Source: Actinomycetes bacterium
GTDB lineage: Bacteria; Actinomycetota; Acidimicrobiia; Acidimicrobiales; SZUA-35
Assembly (NCBI GenBank): GCA_024227975.1
Contig: JAAETV010000140.1
Location: 1 to 38,918, forward strand
Length of the DNA stretch: 38,918 bases
Direction of reading: 5' to 3'
Shown here piece by piece: positions 1 to 8,894 of this stretch (its first letter is position 1; each line of letters begins with the position of its first letter). A program made the translations under genes and the position numbers. Under the pieces are notes generated by a model. The model ran no database searches. It was not told the origin of the DNA and was given only the letters and a program-made list of their open reading frames with translations.

Positions 1-161
1 ACCGCAACCACGAGGACCACGACGGCCACGATCAGGGCCGCGACCGATGCGGTAGGACCGAACTCGAGTCCGGTGCCGTCGGCTAGGGCTGCTGTCACTC
101 CTACCGCCACCAGGATCGACCCGTAGATGAAGGTTGGCACCGACCGGATTCCGCTAGCCAC
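1..161 (-). CDS. Truncated small membrane protein downstream of the PspC/LiaF-like gene
   Basis: About 53 codons are visible; the C-terminus lies beyond the window edge. The GTG start at 161 overlaps the stop of the upstream minus-strand gene (stop at 156-154). It is preceded by an unusually complete Shine-Dalgarno, GGAGGTGATCC, with 9 nt between GGAGG and GTG. The translation begins MASGIRSVPTFIYGS and has two hydrophobic segments (about residues 8-27 and 37-53) separated by a short polar turn. No enzymatic motif is visible. The overlap and strong ribosome binding site imply translational coupling to the envelope-stress gene, so a role at the membrane with that protein is inferred. Family unknown. 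Confidence 0.6.
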   Translation of the reverse strand, partial: MASGIRSVPTFIYGSILVAVGVTAALADGTGLEFGPTASVAALIVAVVVLVVA

Positions 162-1557
162 GGCGGATCACCTCCGCGTAGCCGAAGGTCACGTCGATGA
201 TCAGTTTGAGGGTTCCCCCGGCCTTCTCCAATCCATCACCATCACCATCCCCATCACTGAAGTGATTGACCTCATTGAAGACTCCCTCGTCGACCTCATC
301 GACGATGTCGAGATAGCCAGCGCGGTTCGTGGCTTCCACTTCGATCTGCATGTCGCGGGCCACGATGATCGTTGCGTTTCCGGCTCCCACGGCGACCTCG
401 ACCTCGTGATCGATGGTTGGGTCGAGATTGCGGAAATCCGCCCGAAGCTCACCGATGCCCAGAGAGTACGACGGTTGGGCCACCCCGCTCTCACCAGTCA
501 CCGTCACCCACTTGGTCCCGACCCCGCCCTGGACTGTGGTGTCGAGGAGGGGCGCAATCGTGAGCACGACCAAGGCCACCAGGGACAGCAAGACGAGGGG
601 TAGGGCTCGACCAAAGATCGAGCTGGCCACCAGCCCGGCTCCAAGCACAGCCAGGATGGCCCCAACGAACACAGTGGCACCGAGGTCGGTGCTGCCAACA
701 TTGCGGATGACGAGCAGAGCCCCGATGACGACGGCGGTCACAGCCATGGTGATCGAGGTCACCGGCGGCCCGGGCGGCTTTGGCTCAGGCTTGGGTTCGT
801 CGAGCCGGGTGTGGGCCCAATGGGGTCGGGGCGGGGGAACGTACCCGGTCATGTGAGGGACAGGTCCGGCCAGAGGCGAAGGACGCCAAGTCTGCGGTGG
901 AGGTGGCTCAGGAGGGGGAGATGCCTGACCTGAGGCCGCGGCCGCATTCACTACCGATGTCGGGCCCGGAACCGGAGGCGGAGCTGGAGTCGGAGGCGGA
1001 GCTGGAGTCGGAGCTGGAGCCGGGACCGGAGGGGCGGGGAAGGGCGGAGGCGGAGGCGACGACATCGGGGCTCCGGCAGGGCTCGAGGACGGCTCGGGCT
1101 GAGGCCCCAAAGGCTGGCCCGTCACCTCGGCTCGCTGATTCAACAGCCAGGCCCCGACCAGGATCATGGCCGCAGGGATGATCACGTTGGGTCCCCATGC
1201 GATGCCCTGAGCCAAGGCCACCAACCCGAGCACTCCCAATGTGAGACCAGCGACGATGGCAAGGGCATTACTGGTGATGGAGACAGGCCGGGGATCGACA
1301 CCGTCATCGCGTGGCACCAACATCCATGCTCCGAGGTAGAACAGGAGCCCCGCTCCCGTGAACAGAGAGAGCAGCACGAAGGCGACCTGGAATAGGAGGG
1401 CCTCAGTATCGAGAAACTCAGCCAGGCCAGTAGCTACCCCACCGACCATGCCACGATCGCTTCGCCGGAAACGACGAACGGGGCTCGATGTCGTCGGGTC
1501 CTCGGCTCGGCCTTGGTTCATAGGGCTATTCAACTCCCTCAGCCAGATCCAGGCCAT
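154..1557 (-). CDS. PspC-domain membrane protein with LiaF-like C-terminal domain
   Basis: The 467-residue protein has an N-terminal PspC domain (about residues 28-84, including MVGGVATGLAEFLD) running into a membrane helix. Two more hydrophobic helices follow (about 98-141), then a long Pro/Ala-rich linker (about 155-265) and three more helices. The C-terminal soluble domain (about 345-467) resembles the LiaF/DUF2154-type 'cell wall-active antibiotics response' module: beta-rich, with VEVAVGAGNATIIV and an Asp-Gly repeat near residue 440. PspC and LiaF proteins sense envelope stress and usually modulate an adjacent two-component system; here a PspC-containing histidine kinase is divergent 111 bp away. 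The ATG at 1557 has GGGGAG 5 nt upstream; a second ATG at 1521 has GGGAG 12 nt upstream and is possible. Confidence 0.85.
   Translation of the reverse strand: MAWIWLRELNSPMNQGRAEDPTTSSPVRRFRRSDRGMVGGVATGLAEFLDTEALLFQVAFVLLSLFTGAGLLFYLGAWMLVPRDDGVDPRPVSITSNALAIVAGLTLGVLGLVALAQGIAWGPNVIIPAAMILVGAWLLNQRAEVTGQPLGPQPEPSSSPAGAPMSSPPPPPFPAPPVPAPAPTPAPPPTPAPPPVPGPTSVVNAAAASGQASPPPEPPPPQTWRPSPLAGPVPHMTGYVPPPRPHWAHTRLDEPKPEPKPPGPPVTSITMAVTAVVIGALLVIRNVGSTDLGATVFVGAILAVLGAGLVASSIFGRALPLVLLSLVALVVLTIAPLLDTTVQGGVGTKWVTVTGESGVAQPSYSLGIGELRADFRNLDPTIDHEVEVAVGAGNATIIVARDMQIEVEATNRAGYLDIVDEVDEGVFNEVNHFSDGDGDGDGLEKAGGTLKLIIDVTFGYAEVIRRG
973..1020. repeat. Tandem 18-bp repeat encoding the Pro/Ala linker
   Basis: The unit CGGAGGCGGAGCTGGAGT occurs at 973-990 and 991-1008, followed by a partial copy to about 1020. 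It lies inside the PspC/LiaF-like gene and encodes alternating Pro/Ala/Thr linker residues on the minus strand. Such arrays can vary in copy number and change linker length. No independent function is evident. Confidence 0.7.
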
Positions 1558-1668
1558 GGGGGACTCCCCTGATCATGGCCAATCTGAGACTCAGGGTCTA
1601 CTCAGGGTGGCACCCGATAGTCGACCCCTCTCAATCGTGCGAGAATAGTCCCGACATGAGGCGACTCC

Positions 1669-2940
1669 ATGGCATCTGCTAGATCAGGCACAGTCCCCTA
1701 TTGGCGGTGGCCCGAGCTGGCCTCCGACGACCAGGTGGTCGGTGGGGTCTCGGCCGGACTCGGTCGCGAGCTTGGGGTCAGCGCCAACTGGGTCAGGCTG
1801 GCCTTCGTCGCCCTATTTGCCAGCGGAGGCTGGGGTGCCCTGCTTTACGGGACGGCATGGGTCGCCATGGCCCTCCACACCAGTGCGCACGACGGACCTC
1901 TGCCCGATGAGGGCCGAGTGGCCAAGGGCCGCACCAGCCAGCAACGTCATGCCGGCTTCGGCCTCCTGATCTTGGGTATGGTCATCCTGTCGCTCCAGAT
2001 CGGAGGGTTCCCGACTTCCATCGTCGTCACCCTCGGCCTTCTGGGCACGGGGACCCTGCTGAGCTGGACTCACCTCTCCAACCGCTCGACGGATCCAGGG
2101 GGCCGGGCTCGCCGGGTGCTGTTGGTCAGTGCTGGCCTGATCATGATCACAGCAGCCCTGGTTGTGCTCAGCACTGAGACCACGGGAGCAACCGACACCT
2201 CCGGCGGGATCCTGTTGATCCTGGGAGCGGTGGTGGCCATGGTTGCGCTGTCTGCCCCCTGGTGGTGGCGCCTGATCAGGGAGCGAGACGCCGAGCGCCA
2301 GGCCCGAGTCCGCTCCGACGAGCGAGCCGAGGTGGCGGCCCATCTCCACGACTCGGTCCTCCAGACCTTGTCCTTGATCCAACGCAACAGCGATGATCCC
2401 AAGACGATGTTGAACCTGGCCCGCCGTCAGGAGCGTGAGTTGCGGAACTGGCTCGATCCGAAACGGGTCTCACGACGAGGGGGCTCGATTCGGGGCCAGC
2501 TCGATGAGATCGCTACCACGGTAGAAGAGCTCCATGGGGTACCGGTCGAGGTGGTCGCCGTCGGTGACTGTCTGATCGATGACCGGATCGAGTCACTCCT
2601 CGGCGCAGCCCAAGAGGCAACCGTCAACGCAGCCAAGCATGCCGGCTCGGAACAGATTGACCTCTATATCGAGGTATCGGACGAGGCCATCGAGATCTTC
2701 GTTCGCGACACCGGAAACGGGTTCGACATCGACACCATCGACGACGACCGACAAGGGATACGCCAGTCGATCATTGGGCGCATGGAACGAGTTGGTGGGT
2801 CGGCCACCATCACCTCGGCTCCTGGCGAGGGGACTGAGGTCGAGCTCCTGCTCGACCGATCGGTAGCCAACGAAGCTACCTCGCCCGGGCCTGCTAGACA
2901 GGATCGAACCCAAGACCCACCCGAGGAGCAGGAGTCGTGA
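1669..2940 (+). CDS. PspC-domain sensor histidine kinase (NarL/LiaS-type)
   Basis: The 423-residue membrane kinase opens with a PspC domain (about residues 12-70, with VVGGVSAGLGRELGV). Further membrane helices extend to about residue 200. The cytoplasmic part has a HisKA_3-type dimerisation motif HLHDSVLQTL with phospho-accepting His227, then a HATPase_c domain with an N-box (NAAKHAG, Asn320) and a G1 box (DTGNGF, Asp347). Its stop overlaps the GTG of the response regulator, so the two form a coupled two-component system. The PspC sensor region and divergent PspC/LiaF-like gene suggest envelope-damage sensing, by analogy with LiaFSR. GAGG lies 8 nt upstream of the ATG at 1669; an ATG at 1656 hits a stop after eight codons. 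Confidence 0.9.
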   Translation: MASARSGTVPYWRWPELASDDQVVGGVSAGLGRELGVSANWVRLAFVALFASGGWGALLYGTAWVAMALHTSAHDGPLPDEGRVAKGRTSQQRHAGFGLLILGMVILSLQIGGFPTSIVVTLGLLGTGTLLSWTHLSNRSTDPGGRARRVLLVSAGLIMITAALVVLSTETTGATDTSGGILLILGAVVAMVALSAPWWWRLIRERDAERQARVRSDERAEVAAHLHDSVLQTLSLIQRNSDDPKTMLNLARRQERELRNWLDPKRVSRRGGSIRGQLDEIATTVEELHGVPVEVVAVGDCLIDDRIESLLGAAQEATVNAAKHAGSEQIDLYIEVSDEAIEIFVRDTGNGFDIDTIDDDRQGIRQSIIGRMERVGGSATITSAPGEGTEVELLLDRSVANEATSPGPARQDRTQDPPEEQES

Positions 2941-3578
2941 CCTATCAACCGACCGTCGTCCTGGTCGATGATCATGACCTCGTCCGAGCTGGGGTTCGAG
3001 CCGAGCTCGGCGACCAGGTCCGCGTGATTGGTGAAGCAGCCGATGTGGCCGAGGCCGTCGACGTCATCGTCGAGACCCAGCCTGATGTCGTCCTACTCGA
3101 TGTCCACCTTCCTTCAGGTACCGGGGCGGAAGTGATCTCGGGGGTGATCAGCCGAGGGATCGGCTCTCACTTCCTGGCCTTGTCGGTATCCGATGCCCCC
3201 GAAGACGTGATCTCGGTGATCCGGGCCGGAGCCAGGGGCTATGTCACCAAGGCCATCAAGAGCAACGACCTGATCTCGGCCATTGCCCGGGTGGCCGAAG
3301 GAGATGCCGTGTTCTCCCCTCGCCTCGCCGGGTTCGTCATCGATGCCTTCTCCGCCACCTTGGCCGACCCCGTCGACGCTGACCTCGACCAGCTCTCCCC
3401 CCGAGAGAAAGAGGTCATGCGGCTACTGGCCCGTGGCTACGCCTACAAGGAGATCGCCCGCCGCCTCACCATCTCGATCAAGACGGTTGAGACCCACGCT
3501 TCGGCCGTCCTGCGCAAACTCCAGCTCTCCAGCCGTCACGAATTGCAGAACTGGGCGGCCAAGCGCAAGATCGTCTAG
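2937..3578 (+). CDS. LuxR/NarL-family response regulator
   Basis: The 213-residue protein has a receiver domain (about 5-120) with acidic pocket Asp11/Asp12, phosphorylatable Asp55 in VVLLDVHLP and a conserved Lys in GYVTKAIKS. A LuxR-type helix-turn-helix occupies about residues 150-205 (LSPREKEVMRLLARG, then KEIARRLTISIKTVETH). The GTG start overlaps the kinase stop codon in a GTGA arrangement, so this is the cognate regulator. Likely targets are the PspC/LiaF-like gene and the ABC transporter immediately downstream; that is inferred from position only. Confidence 0.93.
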   Translation: MTYQPTVVLVDDHDLVRAGVRAELGDQVRVIGEAADVAEAVDVIVETQPDVVLLDVHLPSGTGAEVISGVISRGIGSHFLALSVSDAPEDVISVIRAGARGYVTKAIKSNDLISAIARVAEGDAVFSPRLAGFVIDAFSATLADPVDADLDQLSPREKEVMRLLARGYAYKEIARRLTISIKTVETHASAVLRKLQLSSRHELQNWAAKRKIV

Positions 3579-3776
3579 CCGGAGCCCTCGACGGGCAGTT
3601 GAGGCTGTTGACTCAGGGAACCCTAGGGGGCGCTCGGGGATAGTTCAGGGCTACCCCCAATACCCCTGGGACAGGATCTACTTGAACCTGGACCCATGAT
3701 CAGATCCAAGCGCACGGAGCCCGCCAACGCCGGGGGGCTCCCGACCCAGCCAACACCGACCGAGGTGGTCGATCGG

Positions 3777-4586
3777 ATGCCGGGGACTCCACTGATCTCA
3801 GCCCGGGCCCTTCAGAAGACCTACCGGACCGGTGATGTAACCGTCGATGCCCTACGAGGAGTCGACCTCGACATCAGGGCGGGTGAGTTCGTCGTCATCA
3901 TGGGTGCCTCCGGAAACGGCAAGACGACCCTTCTGAACTGCTGCTCTGGGATCGACGACATCGACAGCGGGACTGTGGAAATCGATGGTCTCGACCTCCA
4001 CGCCCTCTCCGACCGGGCTCGAACCGCCCATCGCGCGGCCCGCATGGGGTTCATCTTCCAAGGCTTCAACCTGATCCCAGTGTTGAGCGCAGCCGAGAAC
4101 TGTGAGCTCCCCCTGCTGGCGGCCGGGGCCAGACCACGCGACGCCCGACGCCGGGCCCTCGACCTCCTCGCACGGGTCGGTCTGAGCGATAGGGCCAACC
4201 ACCGGCCGGCCGAGCTGTCAGGTGGTGAGCAGCAGAGAGTTGCCATCGCCCGGTCCCTGGTCGCCAACCCAGCCGTGATCTGGGCCGACGAACCAACGGG
4301 CAACCTCGACTCCCGGACCGCATCCTCGGTGTTGGAGCTATTCGAGGAGGTCAACGTGAGCGGTCAGACCCTGGTCGTTGTCACCCATGACCCCTCCGTC
4401 GGTGACTGTGCTGATCGGGTGGTGACGGTGACCGATGGCCGGATCACGGATGACCAGCCCGGCACCGACCGCCTGGTCCCTGCCCCCTGCCTGACCCGAG
4501 CGCACCCCGTCAACGGGGTCTCCGACCCGATTGGACTAGCTGTTGCCCCGGCCATCGTCGGTGGGGAAGGAACCCCGACGCGATGA
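3777..4586 (+). CDS. ABC transporter ATPase, MacB/LolD type
   Basis: The cytoplasmic ATPase has Walker [10 protein letters not shown] (residues 43-51), a Q-loop (FIFQGFN), signature LSGGEQQR from residue 147, Walker B/D-loop [12 protein letters not shown] (catalytic Glu172) and the H-loop VVVTHDP. The EPTGNLDS form is typical of ATPases that partner FtsX-like permeases. The stop overlaps the permease start (ATGA at 4583). I chose ATG 3777 because GAGGTGG lies 8 nt upstream; an in-frame ATG at 3696 would add 27 Pro/Thr-rich residues and lacks a Shine-Dalgarno. A 30-residue tail after the H-loop region is poorly conserved. Location after a PspC two-component system suggests a role in envelope stress or peptide efflux (inference). 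Confidence 0.92.
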   Translation: MPGTPLISARALQKTYRTGDVTVDALRGVDLDIRAGEFVVIMGASGNGKTTLLNCCSGIDDIDSGTVEIDGLDLHALSDRARTAHRAARMGFIFQGFNLIPVLSAAENCELPLLAAGARPRDARRRALDLLARVGLSDRANHRPAELSGGEQQRVAIARSLVANPAVIWADEPTGNLDSRTASSVLELFEEVNVSGQTLVVVTHDPSVGDCADRVVTVTDGRITDDQPGTDRLVPAPCLTRAHPVNGVSDPIGLAVAPAIVGGEGTPTR

Positions 4587-7366
4587 CCTTTGTCGCCGTC
4601 GTCGTCCTTGGCCTCTTGATGCCTTTCGTCATCTTCGATCTCGTTGCCCGACCGACCATCCGCCGCCTGGCCATCCGCAATGTCGTGCGCCGGCCTGGGG
4701 AGGCCGCCCTCGTGGTCGGTGGTTCCCTGCTGGCCACCGCCCTCATCACAGCATCATTCATCATCGGAGACAGCTTCGGCAGCTCTATCCGAGGGCTCGC
4801 CGTCGATCGCTGGGGCCCCACCGACGAGTTGATCCTGATCCCAGATCTCGACCAGGTGCCAGAGGCTGTCGAACAGGTCCGGTCCCTCTCCCCGGAGCTG
4901 ATCGATGGGGCCCTCGGGGTCTCCTGGCTCGACGTCGCCGTCGCTTCAACCGGGTCTGACCGCCGGGTCGAACCCGAGGTCACCCTGCTCGAACTCGATC
5001 CGCGCGAAGCCATTGAATACACGGCCGATCCTGCGGTGGTCGGGGCCGATTCGGCTGGTTCCCTCCGACCCGACGAGATCGTCATCAATCAGCGGATCGC
5101 CGATGAGCTCGGCGTCGAGGCCGGCGAGGAGGTCGACGTCTTCATAGGTGGTTCCCCTGTCAGCTTCCAGGTGGCAGCCGTCAGGCCGGCCACCGGGCTC
5201 AACGGGCTCGCTCAGGCCATCGTCACCCCAGGCGCGGTAACCGATCACTTCGACGACCCGTCCTCGGTAGTGACCCCGGCCGTCCTGATCTCCAACACCG
5301 GCGATGTCTTCAGCGGCGCCGATCGTTCCGCTGAAGCTGTGGCCGCCATCGAAGCCAAGCTCGGTGACAACAGCCAGGTCATCCCGGTCAAACAGGACCT
5401 GCTGGACGACGCCAAAGCGGAGGGAGCCGAGATGCGAGAGCTATTCGGCACCGTCGGCGGGTTCAGCGTGGCGGCCGGGATCCTGCTCATGATCAACCTC
5501 TTTGTCATGTTGGCCGGTGAGCGGACTTCGGAAATGGGAGTCCTGAGGGCCACCGGGCTACGTCGTGGGCATCTGGTCCGGGCCTTCTCGATGGAAGGGG
5601 CAGCGTACGGGGTGATGGCCAGCGCGCTCGGGATTGGCGTTGGGATCGGTGTGGCGGCTGTTGTCATGCGCATGGCGAGCGGCTTGTTCGAAGGTGAGTT
5701 CACGATCAGGTTGGACATCGTCGCCACCAGCCTCCTGTCCGGTGCCGTCATCGGGCTCATGGTGTCACAACTGACCGTATTGCTCACGACCTGGCGGGTG
5801 ACGAGGCTCAACATCGTCCGGGCTATTCGTGAGCTCCCCGAACCCCGGGGAGCTGGCGGTTCCCGTCGGCGATTGGCCTTCGGTCTGGTTGGCGTGATCG
5901 CTGGCGTCGGCCTGTACCTGGCCACCGGAACTACCCCGACTGTCGCCATCTTCGCTCCAGTGGTCGCCCTGATCTCATCGGTTCCCCTCCTCGAACGGCT
6001 GATCGCTCGCAAGGTCGCAGTCATCGCAACCTCAGGGCTGGCCCTGGCCTGGGTCGCCACCGTGTTCGGGCTTTTGCCCGACGTCATGGCCGACCCCGAC
6101 ATCTCCCTCTTCCTCATTCAAGGTGTGCTTCTTGTCGGCCTGGCCACCATCATCGTCGCCAATCTCGACAAGGTTTGGCTGGGGCTGGCCCAGGTTGTCT
6201 CGCGCGGTGGCATTGCCGTTCGAATGGGGATGGCAGAACCGCTGGCCCGGCCGGTGCGGAGCGCCCTCCTGGTGGCCATGTACTCACTGGTCATCTTCAC
6301 CGTGACCTTCATGGCGGTGATGAACGCAGTGTTCCAGGCCCAGGCCCCCGACTTCGCCGTCCAGGCCGGGGGCGGCTATGACCTCTACCTCGATGCCAAT
6401 GCCAGCAGCGGTCTGACCGCGACCGACCTGACCGCCCGAGGCGATGTCGACACTGTGGCACCAGTGCTCCGAGGCCACATTCTCGGCCGCTCGGATGAGG
6501 CCGACGACACTCTGGCCGGTTGGCGGACGAGCGGGATCGATGAAACCTTCCTCACTGTCGATCCCCCTGTCCTCGACGGCCGGATCGAGCACTTCGCCAC
6601 TGACGCCGAGGCATGGGCCGAAGTGGCAGCCGGAGGTCCCTACGTCATCGTCGACAGTGACGTCGGACTGGAGCCGGGCGACAGCTACCAGTTCCAGGGC
6701 GAGGGTGGGAGCTTCACCACGTTCACCATTGCCGGTACAACCGAGCAGGGCTGGCTCGTCGGTGCGGGAGCGGTGATGGGCCAAGCCCGAGTGGCTGAAC
6801 TGATGGCCGATGGTCGGCTCCCGACCCGGTTCTACCTCACCGTCCCTTCCTCAGCCGATCCCGATGTCGTCGCCGCCCAGCTGACTGACAGCGGAGCCGA
6901 GCGCGGTATCGACGCCCGCACCTTCCTGGCCGCGGCCAAGGCAGAGACCGATGCCCAGCAGGGATTCCTGTACCTTCTCCAGGCCTACCTCGGGCTCGGG
7001 CTGCTCATCGGGATCGCTGGCCTCGGCGTAGTGCTGGCGAGAGCGGTTCGTGAACGCCGCCGTCAGTTCGGGGTCATGAGGGCTCTGGGTATCGCCGCCC
7101 CCGTGATCCGTCGGGCTTTCGTGGTCGAGGCTTCCTTCGTGGCCGTTCAGGGTGTGGTGCTGGGGATTGGGCTGGGTCTGCTCAGTTCCTGGCAGGTCTT
7201 GACCCGGTCGTCGGCCTTCGAGGACGGGCTGGGCTTCACCGTTCCCGCTCAGATCCTGATCGGGCTCGCGCTGGCCTGCCTGGCTGCATCACTATTGATG
7301 ACGTCGGTCCCCGCCATCAGGGCCGGCCGGACTACCCCGGCAGTCGCCCTACGGATGACGACCTGA
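4583..7366 (+). CDS. ABC transporter permease with two FtsX domains
   Basis: This 927-residue inner-membrane protein starts in an ATGA overlap with the ATPase gene. Two FtsX-like units are visible. Unit one has an N-terminal helix, a MacB_PCD-like extracytoplasmic domain (about 70-280) and three helices containing the coupling motif GERTSEMGVLRATGL. A central block of helices (about 430-590) follows, then a second extracytoplasmic domain and a C-terminal unit with RERRRQFGVMRALGI. The architecture matches large actinobacterial permeases that pair with MacB/LolD-type ATPases and work mechanically on extracytoplasmic substrates rather than by classical import. The substrate is unknown. The last 18 bp overlap the convergent gene on the minus strand. 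Confidence 0.9.
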   Translation: MTFVAVVVLGLLMPFVIFDLVARPTIRRLAIRNVVRRPGEAALVVGGSLLATALITASFIIGDSFGSSIRGLAVDRWGPTDELILIPDLDQVPEAVEQVRSLSPELIDGALGVSWLDVAVASTGSDRRVEPEVTLLELDPREAIEYTADPAVVGADSAGSLRPDEIVINQRIADELGVEAGEEVDVFIGGSPVSFQVAAVRPATGLNGLAQAIVTPGAVTDHFDDPSSVVTPAVLISNTGDVFSGADRSAEAVAAIEAKLGDNSQVIPVKQDLLDDAKAEGAEMRELFGTVGGFSVAAGILLMINLFVMLAGERTSEMGVLRATGLRRGHLVRAFSMEGAAYGVMASALGIGVGIGVAAVVMRMASGLFEGEFTIRLDIVATSLLSGAVIGLMVSQLTVLLTTWRVTRLNIVRAIRELPEPRGAGGSRRRLAFGLVGVIAGVGLYLATGTTPTVAIFAPVVALISSVPLLERLIARKVAVIATSGLALAWVATVFGLLPDVMADPDISLFLIQGVLLVGLATIIVANLDKVWLGLAQVVSRGGIAVRMGMAEPLARPVRSALLVAMYSLVIFTVTFMAVMNAVFQAQAPDFAVQAGGGYDLYLDANASSGLTATDLTARGDVDTVAPVLRGHILGRSDEADDTLAGWRTSGIDETFLTVDPPVLDGRIEHFATDAEAWAEVAAGGPYVIVDSDVGLEPGDSYQFQGEGGSFTTFTIAGTTEQGWLVGAGAVMGQARVAELMADGRLPTRFYLTVPSSADPDVVAAQLTDSGAERGIDARTFLAAAKAETDAQQGFLYLLQAYLGLGLLIGIAGLGVVLARAVRERRRQFGVMRALGIAAPVIRRAFVVEASFVAVQGVVLGIGLGLLSSWQVLTRSSAFEDGLGFTVPAQILIGLALACLAASLLMTSVPAIRAGRTTPAVALRMTT

Positions 7367-8374
7367 GCTGAGGAGATGCATCCAGCGCTCGTCACGCTGG
7401 CCTAGTTGGCGCTCTAACCGGGTGACGTGACCGGCGGTAGCGAGAGTACCAAGCGCCTCTTCGACAGCCTCGACGTGGCCGAAGTCGTGCATCCGCTCGG
7501 TCCGGTCTCTCAGCTCCCGGGCCGTCTGGAGTCCCCGCAGCATCAACACGGCCAGGAGGGCTACGTCGGGCTCTTCGAGGCCGAGGTACTCGTCGAGTAC
7601 ATGGCGGTACTTGGTCACCCCTCGCCCACTGCGGGGATGGACGAAACGGACCAGCTTGCGTTCCTTGCCCTCGGTCAGGATGTCGAGCACGTCCCGCTCA
7701 CTCAGATCGGTGACGGGATCGCGGCTGGTCGCCTGATTGCAAGCGGCAACGAGGGCGTTCAACGAGAGGGGGTAGTTCTGCGGGGTGGACAGACCCTTCT
7801 CGATCAGAGCCCCGATGACCCGGCTCTCGACGAAGCTCAGAAGATTCTGGGCAACAGCAGCCGAGCCGCCACCGGTCTGGGATCCATCCCCCTCTGCCCC
7901 CTTTGAGCAGGTCGGTCCGGCTTCGTCGGCCCCGTCGGTGGCCATGCCGTCACTGGGGCCGGTCCCAGAAACGTGCTCGGTCCAGGATCCGGAACGGATG
8001 GGGGTGAGCTGACCGAGCCCGAATCCGTACTGGTAGGCCCAAGCCATTCGGCCACTGTCGGTTTCTATCACGACACGGTGGTAGAGCCCGGTCCCGGCCC
8101 CCTCGATCTCATCGAGCATGTCGAGGCAATCGTCGAGCACCTCTGGGTCGATCGTCATCCGCAGTCCGTGGATGCGGTCAGGGATGGTGCCGGTCCCGTC
8201 GAAACGAGCGGCCGGGTAGCCCACACCACCATCGAAGAGGCGCCCTCGGGTCGTGTCCGACTCGAGGGCGGTGATGAAGTCCTCGAGGAGTGGCCACCGG
8301 TCCTCACCCGGGATCAGGGTGCCGTAGATGAAGAGTTGGTCGAGCGTCACGTCGGTGGAGACTAGCCCAGCCAT
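7349..8374 (-). CDS. Gamma-glutamylcyclotransferase-like / DUF480 (YceH) fusion protein
   Basis: The 341-residue protein joins two families. Residues about 12-135 are a GGCT/AIG2-like fold with the signature YGTL (17-20) and the acidic LDEIEG...YHR motif (about 87-100) expected to carry the catalytic Glu. A Gly/Ser/Asp-rich linker (about 145-172) leads into a DUF480/YceH winged-helix domain (about 175-335), recognisable from ALIEKGLSTPQNYPLS, ACNQATSRDPV, LRGLQTARELRDR and ERWMHLL. YceH-like proteins are of uncertain function; GGCT-like enzymes cleave gamma-glutamyl amine bonds. The frame extends upstream to 8653, but that part is Cys/Pro-rich, unlike either family, and overlaps the next gene, so I start at ATG 8374. 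No clear Shine-Dalgarno is visible. Confidence 0.85.
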   Translation of the reverse strand: MAGLVSTDVTLDQLFIYGTLIPGEDRWPLLEDFITALESDTTRGRLFDGGVGYPAARFDGTGTIPDRIHGLRMTIDPEVLDDCLDMLDEIEGAGTGLYHRVVIETDSGRMAWAYQYGFGLGQLTPIRSGSWTEHVSGTGPSDGMATDGADEAGPTCSKGAEGDGSQTGGGSAAVAQNLLSFVESRVIGALIEKGLSTPQNYPLSLNALVAACNQATSRDPVTDLSERDVLDILTEGKERKLVRFVHPRSGRGVTKYRHVLDEYLGLEEPDVALLAVLMLRGLQTARELRDRTERMHDFGHVEAVEEALGTLATAGHVTRLERQLGQRDERWMHLLSSGRHP

Positions 8375-8394
8375 CAGGTGGTGGTCGTCGCCAG

Positions 8395-8877
8395 TCAAGT
8401 GGTCCAGAGCCAACCAAGATGTTCCCACGGTGGCCGCCGCGGATCTTGGCCCCAGCCAAGCCGAACTAGCCAGGGGGCAAGTCGCTGAGCAGGAGGGGTT
8501 GGGAGCGGTTGTTGGTTCTGCCTTGCAGCGGCAATCCAAGCACGGCAACGAGCAGCAAAGAGCCGGATCCGCCGAATCGTCGAGGTTGGTGCCTGGTGAA
8601 AGCGGTACACACCCCTCCTCAGACGGATCACCCGCCCCCGAGCCACCTCCCACCGCAAGGCATCGGAGATCACCTTCGATGGGCGTCCTCCAAGGTTGAA
8701 TCCGTATTCGGCCATCGTCGTGACCATGTCACCAACCGTCATTGTCTGATGTTGCCGAAGTTCATCAGTCAGAACGAATCGAAGGCTCCGGCCCCGCAAG
8801 GGAAGATCGGCATCATCGATCGTGACTAGTCCGTCCTCAAGCCGAAGAGGGTGGTGGTTGTGGTTCGATGCGTCCAT
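8395..8877 (-). CDS. Small winged-helix-like protein, unknown function
   Basis: The 160-residue protein has a helix-turn-helix-like core at about residues 45-95 (MTVGDMVTTMAEYGFNL, then RPSKVISDALRWEVARGRV and RRGVYRF), the pattern of a small winged-helix DNA-binding domain. The C-terminal 65 residues are Arg-, Pro- and Trp-rich and look disordered. No Shine-Dalgarno precedes the ATG. On the minus strand TAGTGT ends 6 nt before it, so the gene looks leaderless, and a palindrome covers that -10. It is divergent from the MerB-like selenoprotein gene and could regulate it or itself; this is inference from position. Family assignment is uncertain. Confidence 0.65.
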   Translation of the reverse strand: MDASNHNHHPLRLEDGLVTIDDADLPLRGRSLRFVLTDELRQHQTMTVGDMVTTMAEYGFNLGGRPSKVISDALRWEVARGRVIRLRRGVYRFHQAPTSTIRRIRLFAARCRAWIAAARQNQQPLPTPPAQRLAPWLVRLGWGQDPRRPPWEHLGWLWTT

Positions 8878-8880
8878 ATT

Positions 8881-8894
8881 CGAACACTAGTTCG
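8881..8894. promoter_or_regulatory. LexA/SOS-box-like palindrome over the winged-helix gene promoter
   Basis: The sequence CGAACACTAGTTCG has half-sites CGAAC and GTTCG separated by 4 nt, the spacing and core of Gram-positive/actinobacterial LexA boxes. On the minus strand it lies 4-17 nt upstream of the ATG at 8877 and contains the candidate -10 TAGTGT (plus-strand 8884-8889). A repressor bound here would block transcription of the leaderless gene. Whether LexA or the encoded winged-helix protein binds is not shown by sequence. Confidence 0.5.

Noticed and set aside
8375..8653. N-terminal extension of the GGCT-DUF480 protein
   Set aside because: The extra 93 codons are Cys/Pro-rich, match neither family and overlap the coding region of the winged-helix gene.
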